The position numbers and the translations under genes are program-made. From Pseudomonas rhizoryzae (GTDB taxonomy: Bacteria; Pseudomonadota; Gammaproteobacteria; Pseudomonadales; Pseudomonadaceae): a DNA stretch of 64,000 nucleotides. Below the pieces are notes generated by a model, which did not search any database, had not been told where the DNA came from, and was given only the letters and a program-made list of their open reading frames with translations. The stretch's first letter is position 1, and each line of letters begins with the position of its first letter. The stretch covers positions 248,001 to 312,000 of the forward strand of contig NZ_SULM01000005.1 of the NCBI RefSeq assembly GCF_005250615.1, given 5' to 3'. Below are positions 46,733 to 56,566 of this stretch, piece by piece.

Positions 46733-48214
46733 TCAAGGACGGCGAAGCGCTGCGGCGGGGGCAAGATCGCCATCCCAGCCACCACCGAGCGCTGCGATGA
46801 GCTGGACGCTGGCGCTCAGGCGACTGCCCAACAAGGTCAGGTTGGTGCGTTCGTTGCTCAGGGCAGTGGTCTGCAGGGTGACCACGTCCAGATAGCCGAT
46901 CAGCCCCGCCTGGTACTGATTCTGAGCCAGTTGCAAGGCGCGACGGGCGGCATCCAGCGCTTCCTGGCGGACGCCGGCTTCGTCCTCATAGGTGCGCAGT
47001 TGCACCAGGTAGTCTTCCACCTCGCGGAAACCATCGAGCACGGTCTGGCGGTAGCCGGCGACGCTGGCGTCGTAGCTGGCTTCAGCGGATTCCACCTGGG
47101 CACGGCGCAAGCCACCGTCGAACAGCGACAGGGCGAAGGACGGCCCGATCGACCAGAAGCGATTCGGCGTACTGATCAGCCTGCCCCACTGGCTGGCGCT
47201 GTAACCGCCGTTGGCGCTCAGGGTCAGGTCGGGATAGTAGGCGGCTTCGGCGACGCCGATGGCGGCGTTGGCGGCCATGATCTGGCGCTCGGCCTGGGCG
47301 ATGTCGGGGCGGCGCTCCAACAAGGCCGAGGGTACGGCGCCGGGCAGGCTCGGCAGCCTCGGAATGGCGTTGACCGCCGCCAGCTGGAAGTTGGCGGGCA
47401 CCTCGCCAACCAGCACGGCGATGGCGTTCTCCAACTGAGCGCGCTGATACCTCAGGTCGATGGCGTCGGCCTGGGTGCTCTTGAGCTGGGTGGTGGCCTG
47501 GGCCACATCGGCCGGGGTGACGATGCCGGCGCGATATTGATTCTGGGTCAGGCGTAGCGAGCGCTCGTAAGCGGCCACGGTCGCATCGAGCAGCCGCTGC
47601 TGGGCATCCAGCACCCGCAATTGCAGGTAGTTGGTGGCCAACTGGCTCTGCAGGCTCAGGCGGGTGGCCGCTAGCTCGGCGGCACTAGCCTGGGCGGTGG
47701 CGCGGTCCGACTCCAGCTGTCGGCGTACGCGGCCCCAGAGGTCCAACTCCCAGCTCACCCCCAGACTGGCGTCATAGGAGTTGTTGATGGTGCTCACGCC
47801 GCCGCTGCTGACGGTACTGCTGGTGCCGCTGGAGTTGCGGATGACGGTGCTGCTGCCCGAGCCGCCGCCGCGCCCGGAGCGGGTGGCACCCAGGCTGCTC
47901 GTCAGGGTGGGAAACAAAGAGGCGCGCGCTTGGCGCACCAGGGCCAGGGACTGTCGATAGCTGGCCTCGGCCTGGGCCAGGCTCTGGTTGCGCTGGTTCA
48001 GTTGGACCATCAATCGGTCCAGAGTCGGGTCGTCGTAGCGCCGCCACCAGTCGCCGCGTAGCTCCAGGTCCTTGGGCGCAGCGGCCTGCCAGCCCTCGGC
48101 GTGGCGATAGGCGACGGGCACTGGGGTGGTCGGCCGCTGGTAGTCCGGGCCCAGGGTGCAACCGGCAAGCAGCAGGGCCAGGGTCAGCGCCGACAGGCGC
48201 AGTGATGGATTCAT
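46733..48214 (-). CDS. opmB: RND efflux outer-membrane lipoprotein (OpmB/OprM family)
   Basis: A 493-residue outer-membrane factor with lipobox LLLAGC (C19) and the NodT-type core: GPDYQRPTTPVPVAYRH, WELDLWGRVRRQLES, QYRAGIVTPADVAQATTQL, ERRPDIAQAERQIMAANAAIGVAEAAYYPDLTL and QNQYQAGLIGYLDVVTLQTTALSNE. It should form the trimeric exit duct for the MuxABC-like pump. Its start overlaps the end of muxC by four bases. A Ser/Gly-rich insertion (GGGSGSSTVIRNSSGTSSTVSSGG, about residues 115-140) lies in a surface loop. Confidence 0.9.
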   Translation of the reverse strand: MNPSLRLSALTLALLLAGCTLGPDYQRPTTPVPVAYRHAEGWQAAAPKDLELRGDWWRRYDDPTLDRLMVQLNQRNQSLAQAEASYRQSLALVRQARASLFPTLTSSLGATRSGRGGGSGSSTVIRNSSGTSSTVSSGGVSTINNSYDASLGVSWELDLWGRVRRQLESDRATAQASAAELAATRLSLQSQLATNYLQLRVLDAQQRLLDATVAAYERSLRLTQNQYRAGIVTPADVAQATTQLKSTQADAIDLRYQRAQLENAIAVLVGEVPANFQLAAVNAIPRLPSLPGAVPSALLERRPDIAQAERQIMAANAAIGVAEAAYYPDLTLSANGGYSASQWGRLISTPNRFWSIGPSFALSLFDGGLRRAQVESAEASYDASVAGYRQTVLDGFREVEDYLVQLRTYEDEAGVRQEALDAARRALQLAQNQYQAGLIGYLDVVTLQTTALSNERTNLTLLGSRLSASVQLIAALGGGWDGDLAPAAALRRP

Positions 48215-51200
48215 AGCGGCGTATCCAGGGCAGCGTCGGTACGGATGCCGCGCCAGCGATTGACGCGGCGGCGCAGGCGTTCGAAATAGAGGTAGACCAC
48301 TGGCGTGGTGTAGAGGGTGAGGATCTGGCTCAGCACCAGGCCGCCGACGATCACCAGACCCAGCGGCTGGCGCATCTCGGCGCCCTCGGTATCGCCGATC
48401 AGTAGCGGCACGGCGCCGAGGATGGCGGCCATGGTGGTCATCAGGATGGGTCTCAGGCGCAGCAGGCAGGCCTGGCGGATGCCCTCCTCGGGCGACAGGC
48501 CCTGCTGACGCTCCAGTTGCAGGGCCAGGTCCACCATCATGATGGCGTTCTTCTTCACCACGCCGATCAGCAGGAACAGCCCGAGCATGGAGATCAGGCT
48601 GAATTGGCCGCCGGTGAGCTGGATGGCCAGCAAGGCCCCTACCCCGGCCGATGGCAACGTCGACAGGATGGTCAGCGGGTGCACGTAGCTTTCGTAGAGT
48701 ACACCGAGCACGATATAGACCAGCACCAGGGCGCCGAGGATCATCAGCGGTTGCCCGGAAACCGTGCTGGCGAAGATATTGGCGGAGCCACCTAGCCGGC
48801 CTTGGACATCGCTCGGCAGGCCGATGGCGGCCACCGCGCGCTGCACGGCGCGGGTGGCCTGCTCCAGGCTGACATCGGGCGCCAGGTCGAAGTTGATGCT
48901 TTCCGAAGCGAATTGGCCGTCGTGGGTGACGCGGTCCTCGGCGAGGCTGTTGGTGTAGTGGGCGAAGGCCGCCAGCGGCACCTGGGCGCCGCTGCTGGTG
49001 ATGACCCGCACCTGTTCGAGCACGGTCGGGTCCTGGGCGTAACGCGGATTGATCTCCATCACCACCTTGTACTGGTTGAGCGGCTCGTAAATGGTCGAGA
49101 TCTGCCGCTGGGCGAAGGAGTTGTTGAGCACCGCGGCGACGGTTTCCATGTTCACGCCCAGCCGTTTGGCCATTTCCCGGTCGATTTGCAGGGTGATCTG
49201 CTGGGTGCTGCCCTCGCGGCCGTCCACCGCGGTCAGCTCCGGCAGCGCCTTGAGCGCCGCCAATACCTTGGGCTGCCAGGTTTCCAGCAGGTCGACGTCG
49301 CCGGACAACAGGTTGTACTCATAGGACGAGGTACTCTGCTGGCGGCCACCGAACCTCAGGTCCTGGTCGGCCATGAGGAACAGCCGGGCACCGGGCACCT
49401 GGGGGGCATTGGCGCGGATGCGTTCGATGACCTTCTGGGCATCCAGCTTGCGCTCGGCGATGGGCTTCAAGCGGATCAGCATCACCGCATTGTTGACCCC
49501 GCTGCCGGAACCGGAACTGCCGACGAATCCGGAGGCGCTGGCTACCGCCGGATCGGCGAGCAGCGCCTTGCGCAGGATCTCGATCTTGGGCTGCATCACC
49601 TGGAATGACAGGGCGTTGTCGCCGCGGATGAAACCGATCAACTGGCCGGTGTCCTGCTGCGGCATGAAGGTCTTGGGCACTACCACATAGAGCACCACGT
49701 TGAGCACTATGGTTGCGATCAGACTCAGCAGGGTCAGCCGCCGATGGCGCAGGGCCCAGCCGAGGGTACGATCGTAGCCGGCTACCAGGCGGCGATGGGT
49801 ACGTTCGCTGAGGCGCTGCAACCGGCTTTCGCTACCGGGATCGTGGGGACGCAGCCAGCGGGCGCAGAGCATCGGCGTGAGGGTCAGGGACACCACTAGG
49901 GAGACCAGGATGGCCGCCGCCAGGGTGAGGGAGAATTCGCGGAACAGCTTCTCGACGATGCCGCCGATGAACAGGATGGCGACGAAGACGGCGACCAGGG
50001 AGACGTTCATCGACAGCAGGGTGAAGCCCACTTCGCGGGTGCCCTGGTAGGCGGCCTTGAGCGGCGCCATGCCGTTATCGATGTGGCGGGCGATGTTCTC
50101 CAGCACCACGATGGCGTCGTCCACCACCAGCCCCGCTGCCAGGATCAGCGCCATCAGCGACAGGGTATTGAGCGAGAAGCCGAGGATGTACATCACGGCG
50201 AAGGTGCCCACCAATGAGATGGGTACCGCCAAGGCCGGAATCACCGCGCTGCGCAGCCGACCGAGGAACAGCCAAACCACGCCAATCACCAGGAACACGG
50301 CGATGATCAGCGTCAGCTCGGCCTCGTGCAGCGTCGCCTTGATCACACCGGATCTGTCCATGGCCACTTCCAGGCGGGCACTGGCCGGCACTATGGCTTC
50401 CAGCGCCGGCAGGCGCGCCTTGAGCGCGGCGATGGTCTCGATGATGTTGGCGTTGGCCTGGCGATTGACCACCAGCAACACGGCGCTCTGGTCGTTGAAG
50501 AAGCCGGCGTTGTAGCGGTCCTCCACCGCGTCGCTGACCTTGGCGACATCGCGCAGGCGCAGGGTCGCACCATCCTGGTAGCGGATGATCAGCGGCGCAT
50601 AGTCGGCCGCCTTGAACAGCTGATCGTTGGCCTGGATCTGCCAGTTGTGCTCGGCGTTGGCCACCGCGCCCTTGGGCCGGCGCTGGTTGGCGTTGTTGAT
50701 CGCGGTGCGGACGTCGTCCAGCGCCAGGCCGTAGTGCTCCAGCTGACGCGGCTCCAGCTCGATGCGTACGGCCGGCAGCGAACTGCCGCCGATCTGCACC
50801 TCGCCCACCCCGTTGACCTGGGACAGGCTCTGCGCCAGCACCGTGGAGGCCAGGTCATAGAGCTCGCCTTTGCTCAGGGTCTTGGAGGTCAGCGAGAACA
50901 CCATGATGGGTGCCTGCGACGGATTGACCTTGCGATAGCGCGGCATCTGGCGCATGCCGCTGGGCAAGAGGTTGCGCGAGGCATTGATGGCCGCCTGGAC
51001 TTCCCGGGCGGCGGTGTTGACGTCCTTGTCCAGGTCGAACTGGATGATGATCTGCGTCGAGCCCTGGCCACTGCGGCTGGTCATGGAGCTGATGCCGGCG
51101 ATGGTACCCAGGGAACGCTCCAGCGGTGTGGCGACGCTCGAAGCCATGACCTGCGGACTGGCGCCGGAAAGGCTGGCGGACACGGTGATGGTCGGAAAAT

Positions 51201-51321
51201 CCATCTGCGGCAGGGGCGCCACCGGCAGCAAGCGGAAGGCGATGGCGCCCAGCAGCAGCAGGGCCAGGCTCAGCAGCAGGGTCGCCACCGGCCGGGCGAT
51301 GAAGGGCGCCGAAAGATTCAC
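48211..51321 (-). CDS. muxC: RND efflux inner-membrane transporter, MuxC type
   Basis: A 1036-residue RND (HAE-1) transporter, the length of P. aeruginosa MuxC. It begins MNLSAPFIARPVATLLLSLALLLLGAIAFRLLPVAPLPQMDFPTI, has ILAAGLVVDDAIVVLENIARH in helix 4 (proton-relay Asp pair), and a Gly-rich repeat VGSSGSGSGVNNAV. It starts at GTG one base after the muxB stop. Two different RND subunits in one operon are the hallmark of the MuxBC/MdtBC heteromultimer. Confidence 0.92.
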   Translation of the reverse strand: MNLSAPFIARPVATLLLSLALLLLGAIAFRLLPVAPLPQMDFPTITVSASLSGASPQVMASSVATPLERSLGTIAGISSMTSRSGQGSTQIIIQFDLDKDVNTAAREVQAAINASRNLLPSGMRQMPRYRKVNPSQAPIMVFSLTSKTLSKGELYDLASTVLAQSLSQVNGVGEVQIGGSSLPAVRIELEPRQLEHYGLALDDVRTAINNANQRRPKGAVANAEHNWQIQANDQLFKAADYAPLIIRYQDGATLRLRDVAKVSDAVEDRYNAGFFNDQSAVLLVVNRQANANIIETIAALKARLPALEAIVPASARLEVAMDRSGVIKATLHEAELTLIIAVFLVIGVVWLFLGRLRSAVIPALAVPISLVGTFAVMYILGFSLNTLSLMALILAAGLVVDDAIVVLENIARHIDNGMAPLKAAYQGTREVGFTLLSMNVSLVAVFVAILFIGGIVEKLFREFSLTLAAAILVSLVVSLTLTPMLCARWLRPHDPGSESRLQRLSERTHRRLVAGYDRTLGWALRHRRLTLLSLIATIVLNVVLYVVVPKTFMPQQDTGQLIGFIRGDNALSFQVMQPKIEILRKALLADPAVASASGFVGSSGSGSGVNNAVMLIRLKPIAERKLDAQKVIERIRANAPQVPGARLFLMADQDLRFGGRQQSTSSYEYNLLSGDVDLLETWQPKVLAALKALPELTAVDGREGSTQQITLQIDREMAKRLGVNMETVAAVLNNSFAQRQISTIYEPLNQYKVVMEINPRYAQDPTVLEQVRVITSSGAQVPLAAFAHYTNSLAEDRVTHDGQFASESINFDLAPDVSLEQATRAVQRAVAAIGLPSDVQGRLGGSANIFASTVSGQPLMILGALVLVYIVLGVLYESYVHPLTILSTLPSAGVGALLAIQLTGGQFSLISMLGLFLLIGVVKKNAIMMVDLALQLERQQGLSPEEGIRQACLLRLRPILMTTMAAILGAVPLLIGDTEGAEMRQPLGLVIVGGLVLSQILTLYTTPVVYLYFERLRRRVNRWRGIRTDAALDTPL

Positions 51322-51322
51322 C

Positions 51323-54300
51323 TCAGGCCGCCCTGCGCCGACCCAGGCGCTCGCCGAGACTATCGAAGGCCAGGTAGATCACCGGAGTGGTGAACAGCGT
51401 CAGCACCTGGCTCACCAGCAGGCCGCCGACCATCACCAGGCCCAGCGGCTGGCGTAGCTCGGCGCCCGCCCCCGTGGCCAGCATAAGCGGCACGGCGCCG
51501 AACAGCGCCGCCAGGGTAGTCATCAGGATCGGCCGGAATCTCAGCAAAGCGGCCTGATAGATGGCCTCCTCGGGCTTCAGCCCCTGGTGCCGTTCGGCGT
51601 CCAGGGCGAAGTCGATCATCATGATGGCGTTCTTCTTGACGATGCCGATGAGCAGGATGATGCCGATCACCGCGATCAGGCTCAGGTCGTCACCGGTGAG
51701 CAACAGCGCCAGCAGCGCGCCGATGGCCGCCGAGGGCAGCGTCGAGAGGATCGTCAGCGGATGGATGAAACTCTCGTAGAGCACGCCGAGCACGATGTAC
51801 ATCACCACCACCGCGGCCAGGATCAGCAGCAAGGTGCTGGATAGCGACGCTTGGAAGGCCGCCGCCGCGCCTTGGTAGCGGGTGTTGATGCCGATCGGCA
51901 GGCCGATCTCCTGCTTGGCCGCGTCGATGGCGGCCACCGCAGCCCCCAGGGAGACACCGCTCGCCAGGTTGAAGGACAGCGTCACAGCCGGGAATTGGCT
52001 CAGGTGATTGATCACCAGCCGCGTCGGCCGCTGCTCCATCTTCACCAGGCTGGAGAGGCGCACCGGGGCGCGGGCGGTGTCGGTGGTGGTCTGCGTGGTG
52101 CTGGCCGTGCCGGTACCGCTGTTACCGCTGGCGGTGGTGCCGCTGCCGGCTCTGACCCATACCTGATTCAGGGCGTCCGGCCCCAGGCTGTCGGCGGCGG
52201 CGCTGGCCAGCACCACCCGATACTGGTTGGCCTGGGTGTAGATGGTCGAGATCTGCCGTTGGCCGAGGGCGTCGTAGAGGGCGTCGGTGATGGCCGACAC
52301 CTGCACGCCGAGGCGCGCGGCGGCGTCGCGGTCGATGGTCAGGTACAGCTGCAGGCCCTTGTTCTGCAGGTCGCTGGTGACGTCGGTCAGCTCCGGGCGC
52401 TGCTGCAGGGCCTGGGTCAGGCGCGGCACCCAGGTGTCGAGCAGATTGGCATCGGGCGAATCCAGGCTGAGCTGGTATTGGGTACGGCTGACGCGGTCCT
52501 CGACGCTGAGATCCTGCACCGGCTGCATGTAGAGGGTGATGCCCACCACCTTGGCGACCGCGGGGCGCAAGCGGTCGATCACTTCCTGGGCGGTGACGTC
52601 GCGCTCGCTCTGCGGCTTGAGGTTGATCTGCATGCGCCCGCTGTTGAGGGTGACGTTGTCGCCGTCGACGCCGATGTAGGACGACAGACTGGCCACCGCC
52701 GGGTCCTGCAGCACCACCTCGGCCAGCGCCTGCTGCCGCTCGCTCATGGCGCGGAAGGAGATGGACTGGGCCGCCTCGGTGATGCCCTGGATGGAGCCGG
52801 TATCCTGCGGCGGGAAGAAGCCCTTGGGCACCAGCAGGTAGAGCACCGCGGTGAGGACGAAGGTCGCCACCGCCAGCAACAGCATCAAGACTCTATTGGC
52901 CAGCGACCAGCGCAGCGCCCGACCATAGCCAGCGATCAAGCGTTCGAGCCAGACCAGCCGGTGTTCGGCGGCCTGCTCCTGCTTGAGCAGCCGCGCGCAC
53001 ATCATCGGGGTGAGCGTCAGCGAAATCACCAGGGAGATGAGGATGGCCACCGCCAGGGTGATGGCGAATTCGCGGAACAGGCGGCCCACCACGTCCTGCA
53101 TGAACAGCAGCGGGATGAGCACGGCGATCAGCGAAATGGTGAGGGACACCAGGGTGAAGCCGATCTGCCGGGCGCCCTTGAGCGCGGCCTCCCGCGGCGT
53201 GGCGCCCTCCTCCAGATGCCGCGAGATGTTTTCCAGCATGACGATGGCATCGTCGACGACGAAACCGGTGGCGATGGTCAGCGCCATCAGCGACAGGTTG
53301 TTCAGCGAGAAACCCGCCAGGTACATGGCGCCGAAGGTGCCGATCAACGACAGCGGCACCGTGACCGAGGGGATCAAGGTGGCGCTGAAGCGCCGCAGGA
53401 AGACGAAGGTGACCATGACCACCAAGCCGACCGCCAGCAACATCTCGTGCTGGACGTCGGTGACCGCCGCGCGGATGGTCTCGGTGCGGTCGCTGAGCAC
53501 GGCGATGTCGAGACCTGCCGGCAGGCTTTCCTTGAGGCTGGGCAGCAGTGCCTGGATGCGATCGACGGTCTGGATGACGTTGGCACCGGGCTGGCGCTGC
53601 ACGTTGACCAGGATGGCGCCGCTGCGATTGGCCCAGGCGGCCAGCCGATCGTTTTCCGCGCCCTGGGCGATGGTGGCGACGTCGCCCAGGCGTAGCGCAC
53701 CGTTGTCGGCGTAGTTGAGGATCAGCGCGCCATAGGCCTTGGGATCGCGGATCTGGTCGTTGGCGTCCAGGGTGGCCACCCGCGTGGGGCCATCGAAGCT
53801 GCCCTTGGGCTGGTTGGTGTTCTCGCTGGTGACCAGGCTGCGCACGTCGGCCAGGGTCAGGTTGTGGGCGGCCAGCTTGTCCGGATCGACCTGGATGCGC
53901 ACCGCCGGACGTTGGCCACCGGCCAGGCTGACCATGCCCACCCCGCTCACCTGGGCCAGCTTCTGCGCCATGCGGGTATCGACGAGGTCGTAGAGGGTGG
54001 GCAGCGGCAAGGTCTTGGAGGTGATCGCCAGGGTGACGATGGGCGTATCGGCCGGATTGACCTTGTTGTACACCGGCGGCGCCGGCAGGTCGTTGGGCAA
54101 GAGGTTGTTGGCCGCGTTGATCGCCGCCTGTACCTCTTGCTCGGCGACCGACAGGTCCAGCTCCAGGTTGAATCTGAGGGTGATGACCGAGGCGCCACCG
54201 GAGCTGGTGGAGGCCATCTGCGACAGCCCCGGCATCTGGCCGAACTGGCGCTCCAGCGGCGCGGTCACGGCGCTGGTCAGCACGTCAGGACTGGCCCCCG

Positions 54301-54454
54301 GATAGAGGGTCAGCACCCGGATGGTGGGATAGTCCACCTGCGGCAGCGCGGCGACAGGCAGTAGACGGTAGGCCAGCAGGCCAGCGATGAGCAGCGCCAC
54401 CATCAGCAGGGTGGTGGCGACCGGGCGCAGGATGAAGGGGCGCGAGATATCCAT
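51323..54454 (-). CDS. muxB: RND efflux inner-membrane transporter, MuxB type
   Basis: A 1043-residue RND transporter, equal in length to P. aeruginosa MuxB. It begins [45 protein letters not shown] and has [22 protein letters not shown] in helix 4. Around residues 765-800 there is a low-complexity Gly/Ser/Thr insertion ([25 protein letters not shown]) in the periplasmic domain, which looks specific to this lineage. Nine bases separate it from muxA. MuxB and MuxC together would pump drugs such as aztreonam, macrolides or novobiocin by family knowledge. Confidence 0.92.
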   Translation of the reverse strand: MDISRPFILRPVATTLLMVALLIAGLLAYRLLPVAALPQVDYPTIRVLTLYPGASPDVLTSAVTAPLERQFGQMPGLSQMASTSSGGASVITLRFNLELDLSVAEQEVQAAINAANNLLPNDLPAPPVYNKVNPADTPIVTLAITSKTLPLPTLYDLVDTRMAQKLAQVSGVGMVSLAGGQRPAVRIQVDPDKLAAHNLTLADVRSLVTSENTNQPKGSFDGPTRVATLDANDQIRDPKAYGALILNYADNGALRLGDVATIAQGAENDRLAAWANRSGAILVNVQRQPGANVIQTVDRIQALLPSLKESLPAGLDIAVLSDRTETIRAAVTDVQHEMLLAVGLVVMVTFVFLRRFSATLIPSVTVPLSLIGTFGAMYLAGFSLNNLSLMALTIATGFVVDDAIVMLENISRHLEEGATPREAALKGARQIGFTLVSLTISLIAVLIPLLFMQDVVGRLFREFAITLAVAILISLVISLTLTPMMCARLLKQEQAAEHRLVWLERLIAGYGRALRWSLANRVLMLLLAVATFVLTAVLYLLVPKGFFPPQDTGSIQGITEAAQSISFRAMSERQQALAEVVLQDPAVASLSSYIGVDGDNVTLNSGRMQINLKPQSERDVTAQEVIDRLRPAVAKVVGITLYMQPVQDLSVEDRVSRTQYQLSLDSPDANLLDTWVPRLTQALQQRPELTDVTSDLQNKGLQLYLTIDRDAAARLGVQVSAITDALYDALGQRQISTIYTQANQYRVVLASAAADSLGPDALNQVWVRAGSGTTASGNSGTGTASTTQTTTDTARAPVRLSSLVKMEQRPTRLVINHLSQFPAVTLSFNLASGVSLGAAVAAIDAAKQEIGLPIGINTRYQGAAAAFQASLSSTLLLILAAVVVMYIVLGVLYESFIHPLTILSTLPSAAIGALLALLLTGDDLSLIAVIGIILLIGIVKKNAIMMIDFALDAERHQGLKPEEAIYQAALLRFRPILMTTLAALFGAVPLMLATGAGAELRQPLGLVMVGGLLVSQVLTLFTTPVIYLAFDSLGERLGRRRAA

Positions 54455-54463
54455 CGCGGCCGA

Positions 54464-55699
54464 TCAGCCCTGGGTCTTGCCGGGCTTGCGTACCGCCGGC
54501 TTGGCCGGTTCGCTGGGCGGCGCCGAGGCACCGCTGACGATCTCCACCTCGTTGCCCTCGCGCAGCCGGTCGGTGCCTTCGGTCACCACCCGATCACCCG
54601 CGGCGAGGCCTTCAGTGACCACCGTGTTGCTGCCATCATCCGGACCGAGCTTGAGCGCCCGGACCTGGATCTTGTTATCGGGCCCCACCACGTAGGCGAA
54701 GGTGCCGTTGGAGCCGAACTGGATGGCCGCCGACGGCACCACCAGCGCCTGGTCCAGCACCTGCTCGCGGACGCGGACGGTGACGAACTGGTTGGGGAAC
54801 AGGGCTTCGTCGCCATTGGCGAAGCGCGCCCGGAATTTGAGAGTGCCGGTAGTCGTGTCGATCTGGTTGTCGAAGCTCTGCAGGGTGCCCTCGGCGACCT
54901 TCTGGGTGCCGCCGCGATCCCAGGCTTCGACGGGCAACGTCTGGCCGCTGCGCGCCCGCTTGAGCAATTCGCTGAGCTGGTTTTCCGGCAGGGTGAAGAC
55001 CACCGAGATCGGCTGGGTCTGGGTGATGACGGCGACCACGGTGCTGTCATTGGCGGACAGCAGGTTGCCGCCGTCCAGTTGGCGCAGGCCGACCCGACCG
55101 GCGATGGGCGCCTTGATCTGGGTGAAGGCCAGGTTCAGCTTGGCGTCGGCCACCGCGGCCTGGCTGTTCTTGAGGGTGCCGCGATACTGGTTGACCAGGG
55201 CTTCCTGGGTGTCCAGCGTCTGCTTGGCGATGCTGTCTTCGCGGAACAGCCCCTGGTAGCGCTTGAGATCCAGCTCGGCATTGCGCAGCTGGGCCTGGTT
55301 CTGTTGCAGGGTGCCTTCGGCCTGTTGCAGGGCCACCTCGTAGGGCCGCGGGTCGATGGTCGCCAGCAGTTCACCGGCCTTGACCTTCTGGCCTTCCTCG
55401 AAGGCGACGCGCAGCAACTCACCGGCCACCCGGGTACGGACATTCACCGTGTTGAGCGCCGTGACCGTACCGATGGACTTGCGCACGATGGGAAAGCTGC
55501 GCTGCTCCACTGCCACCACCCGTACCGGGATCGGTCCGGTCATGCCGAACGGCCCGCGAGCGCCCTTCCCGGCCGCCGCTGCACTTTTTTGCGCGTGCTG
55601 GTGATACCAGTACCAGCCACCGCCGGCCACCAAGAGAACGATGACGACCAGCCAGGTCAGTCGGCGACGCGAAGCAGTGCGGGGAGAAGAGTCTGACAT
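54464..55699 (-). CDS. muxA: RND efflux periplasmic adaptor, MuxA type
   Basis: A 411-residue membrane-fusion protein. One N-terminal membrane helix (about 14-32) is followed by lipoyl/hairpin segments (IGTVTALNTVNVRTRVAGELLRVAFEEGQKVKAGELLATIDPRPYE, AEGTLQQNQAQLRNAELDLKRY) and beta-barrel IKAPIAGRVGLRQLDGGN. It has no lipobox cysteine. The ATG at 55699 is chosen since the family N-terminus begins there; no clear ribosome site precedes it. First gene of muxA-muxB-muxC-opmB. Confidence 0.9.
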   Translation of the reverse strand: MSDSSPRTASRRRLTWLVVIVLLVAGGGWYWYHQHAQKSAAAAGKGARGPFGMTGPIPVRVVAVEQRSFPIVRKSIGTVTALNTVNVRTRVAGELLRVAFEEGQKVKAGELLATIDPRPYEVALQQAEGTLQQNQAQLRNAELDLKRYQGLFREDSIAKQTLDTQEALVNQYRGTLKNSQAAVADAKLNLAFTQIKAPIAGRVGLRQLDGGNLLSANDSTVVAVITQTQPISVVFTLPENQLSELLKRARSGQTLPVEAWDRGGTQKVAEGTLQSFDNQIDTTTGTLKFRARFANGDEALFPNQFVTVRVREQVLDQALVVPSAAIQFGSNGTFAYVVGPDNKIQVRALKLGPDDGSNTVVTEGLAAGDRVVTEGTDRLREGNEVEIVSGASAPPSEPAKPAVRKPGKTQG

Positions 55700-55786
55700 C
55701 GAAGGATACGTACACGCGGGGGAAGGCGGAAAGGTAAGCAGCAGGGACCCGGATAGAACCAGCCCCTTTACCGCCATTTTACTCAA

Positions 55787-55826
55787 GGCGAAACGGGCAG
55801 ACACCAGGGTGCCTGCCCGTTTCGCC
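55787..55826 (-). terminator. Hairpin upstream of muxA, after tpx
   Basis: Perfect 14-bp stem GGCGAAACGGGCAG / CTGCCCGTTTCGCC with a 12-base loop. On the minus strand it follows tpx by about 160 bases and precedes muxA by about 90, so it may end the tpx transcript. The tail is TTGAGTAAAA, weak in T. Confidence 0.5.
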
Positions 55827-55985
55827 GTTGGGGTGTTGCAGAAATTAACTGCTCAAGTTGACGATTTCACTCCACGGCGGGCTACCCAAAAGATCATTGC
55901 CACGCCTGGTGGTAAGCAAGCATTCGCCCACTCTTGCGCTAACGTCCCCCCTGCCTACCCCGTACCGGCGACAGGCGTCGAACGA

Positions 55986-56486
55986 TCAACCCAGAACCTT
56001 CAGGGCAGCCGCGTAGTTGGGCTCCTCACCGATCTCGGGGACCAGCTCGCTGTGCAGCACCTTGTCCTGCTCGTCCAGCACCACTACGGCGCGAGCCGCC
56101 AGGCCTTTCAGCGGACCGCTGGCCAGGGCCACACCGTAGTCTTGCAGGAATTCGGCACCGCGCAGGGTGGAGAGGTTCACCACTTTGTCGAGGCCTTCGG
56201 CACCGCAGAAACGCTTCTGGGCGAACGGCAGGTCGGCCGAGATGCACAGCACGACGGTATTTTCCAGCTTGTCGACTTCTGCATTGAACTTGCGGATCGA
56301 GGTGGCGCAGGTCGGGGTGTCCACGCTGGGGAAGATGTTGAGCACCTTGCGCTTGCCGGCGAGGCTGGCCAGGGTGATGTCCTGCAGATCGCCATTGACC
56401 AGGCTGAAGGCCGGCGCCTGCTGACCGGGTTGCGGCAGGGTGCCTTGGACGTCGACCGGGGTGCCGCGCAAACTGACGGTTGTCAT
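55986..56486 (-). CDS. tpx: Thiol peroxidase (2-Cys, Tpx)
   Basis: A 166-residue atypical 2-Cys peroxiredoxin that reduces lipid and hydrogen peroxides with thioredoxin. The peroxidatic C60 in [15 protein letters not shown] and the resolving C94 in KRFCGAEG are at their canonical places. It carries the Tpx start [32 protein letters not shown] precedes the ATG. It lies as a single gene between tamB and muxA on the same strand. Confidence 0.96.
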   Translation of the reverse strand: MTTVSLRGTPVDVQGTLPQPGQQAPAFSLVNGDLQDITLASLAGKRKVLNIFPSVDTPTCATSIRKFNAEVDKLENTVVLCISADLPFAQKRFCGAEGLDKVVNLSTLRGAEFLQDYGVALASGPLKGLAARAVVVLDEQDKVLHSELVPEIGEEPNYAAALKVLG

Positions 56487-56566
56487 GAACTGCTCCTTTT
56501 GTCATGAGACGGGAGATGGAGTAAACACGTTTTCCGCGACCGATCAAAGCCTTGCGCGTCCTGCAT

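Noticed and set aside
46543-46785. 80-codon minus-strand frame between the efflux-factor remnant and opmB
   Set aside because: It runs through REP-like and CCTCACCCC-type repeats and into the 3' end of opmB; no conserved protein is visible.
51851-53695. 614-codon open frame on the plus strand opposite muxB
   Set aside because: Antisense to an intact RND transporter, with repetitive His/Gln/Gly/Asp composition and no domain.
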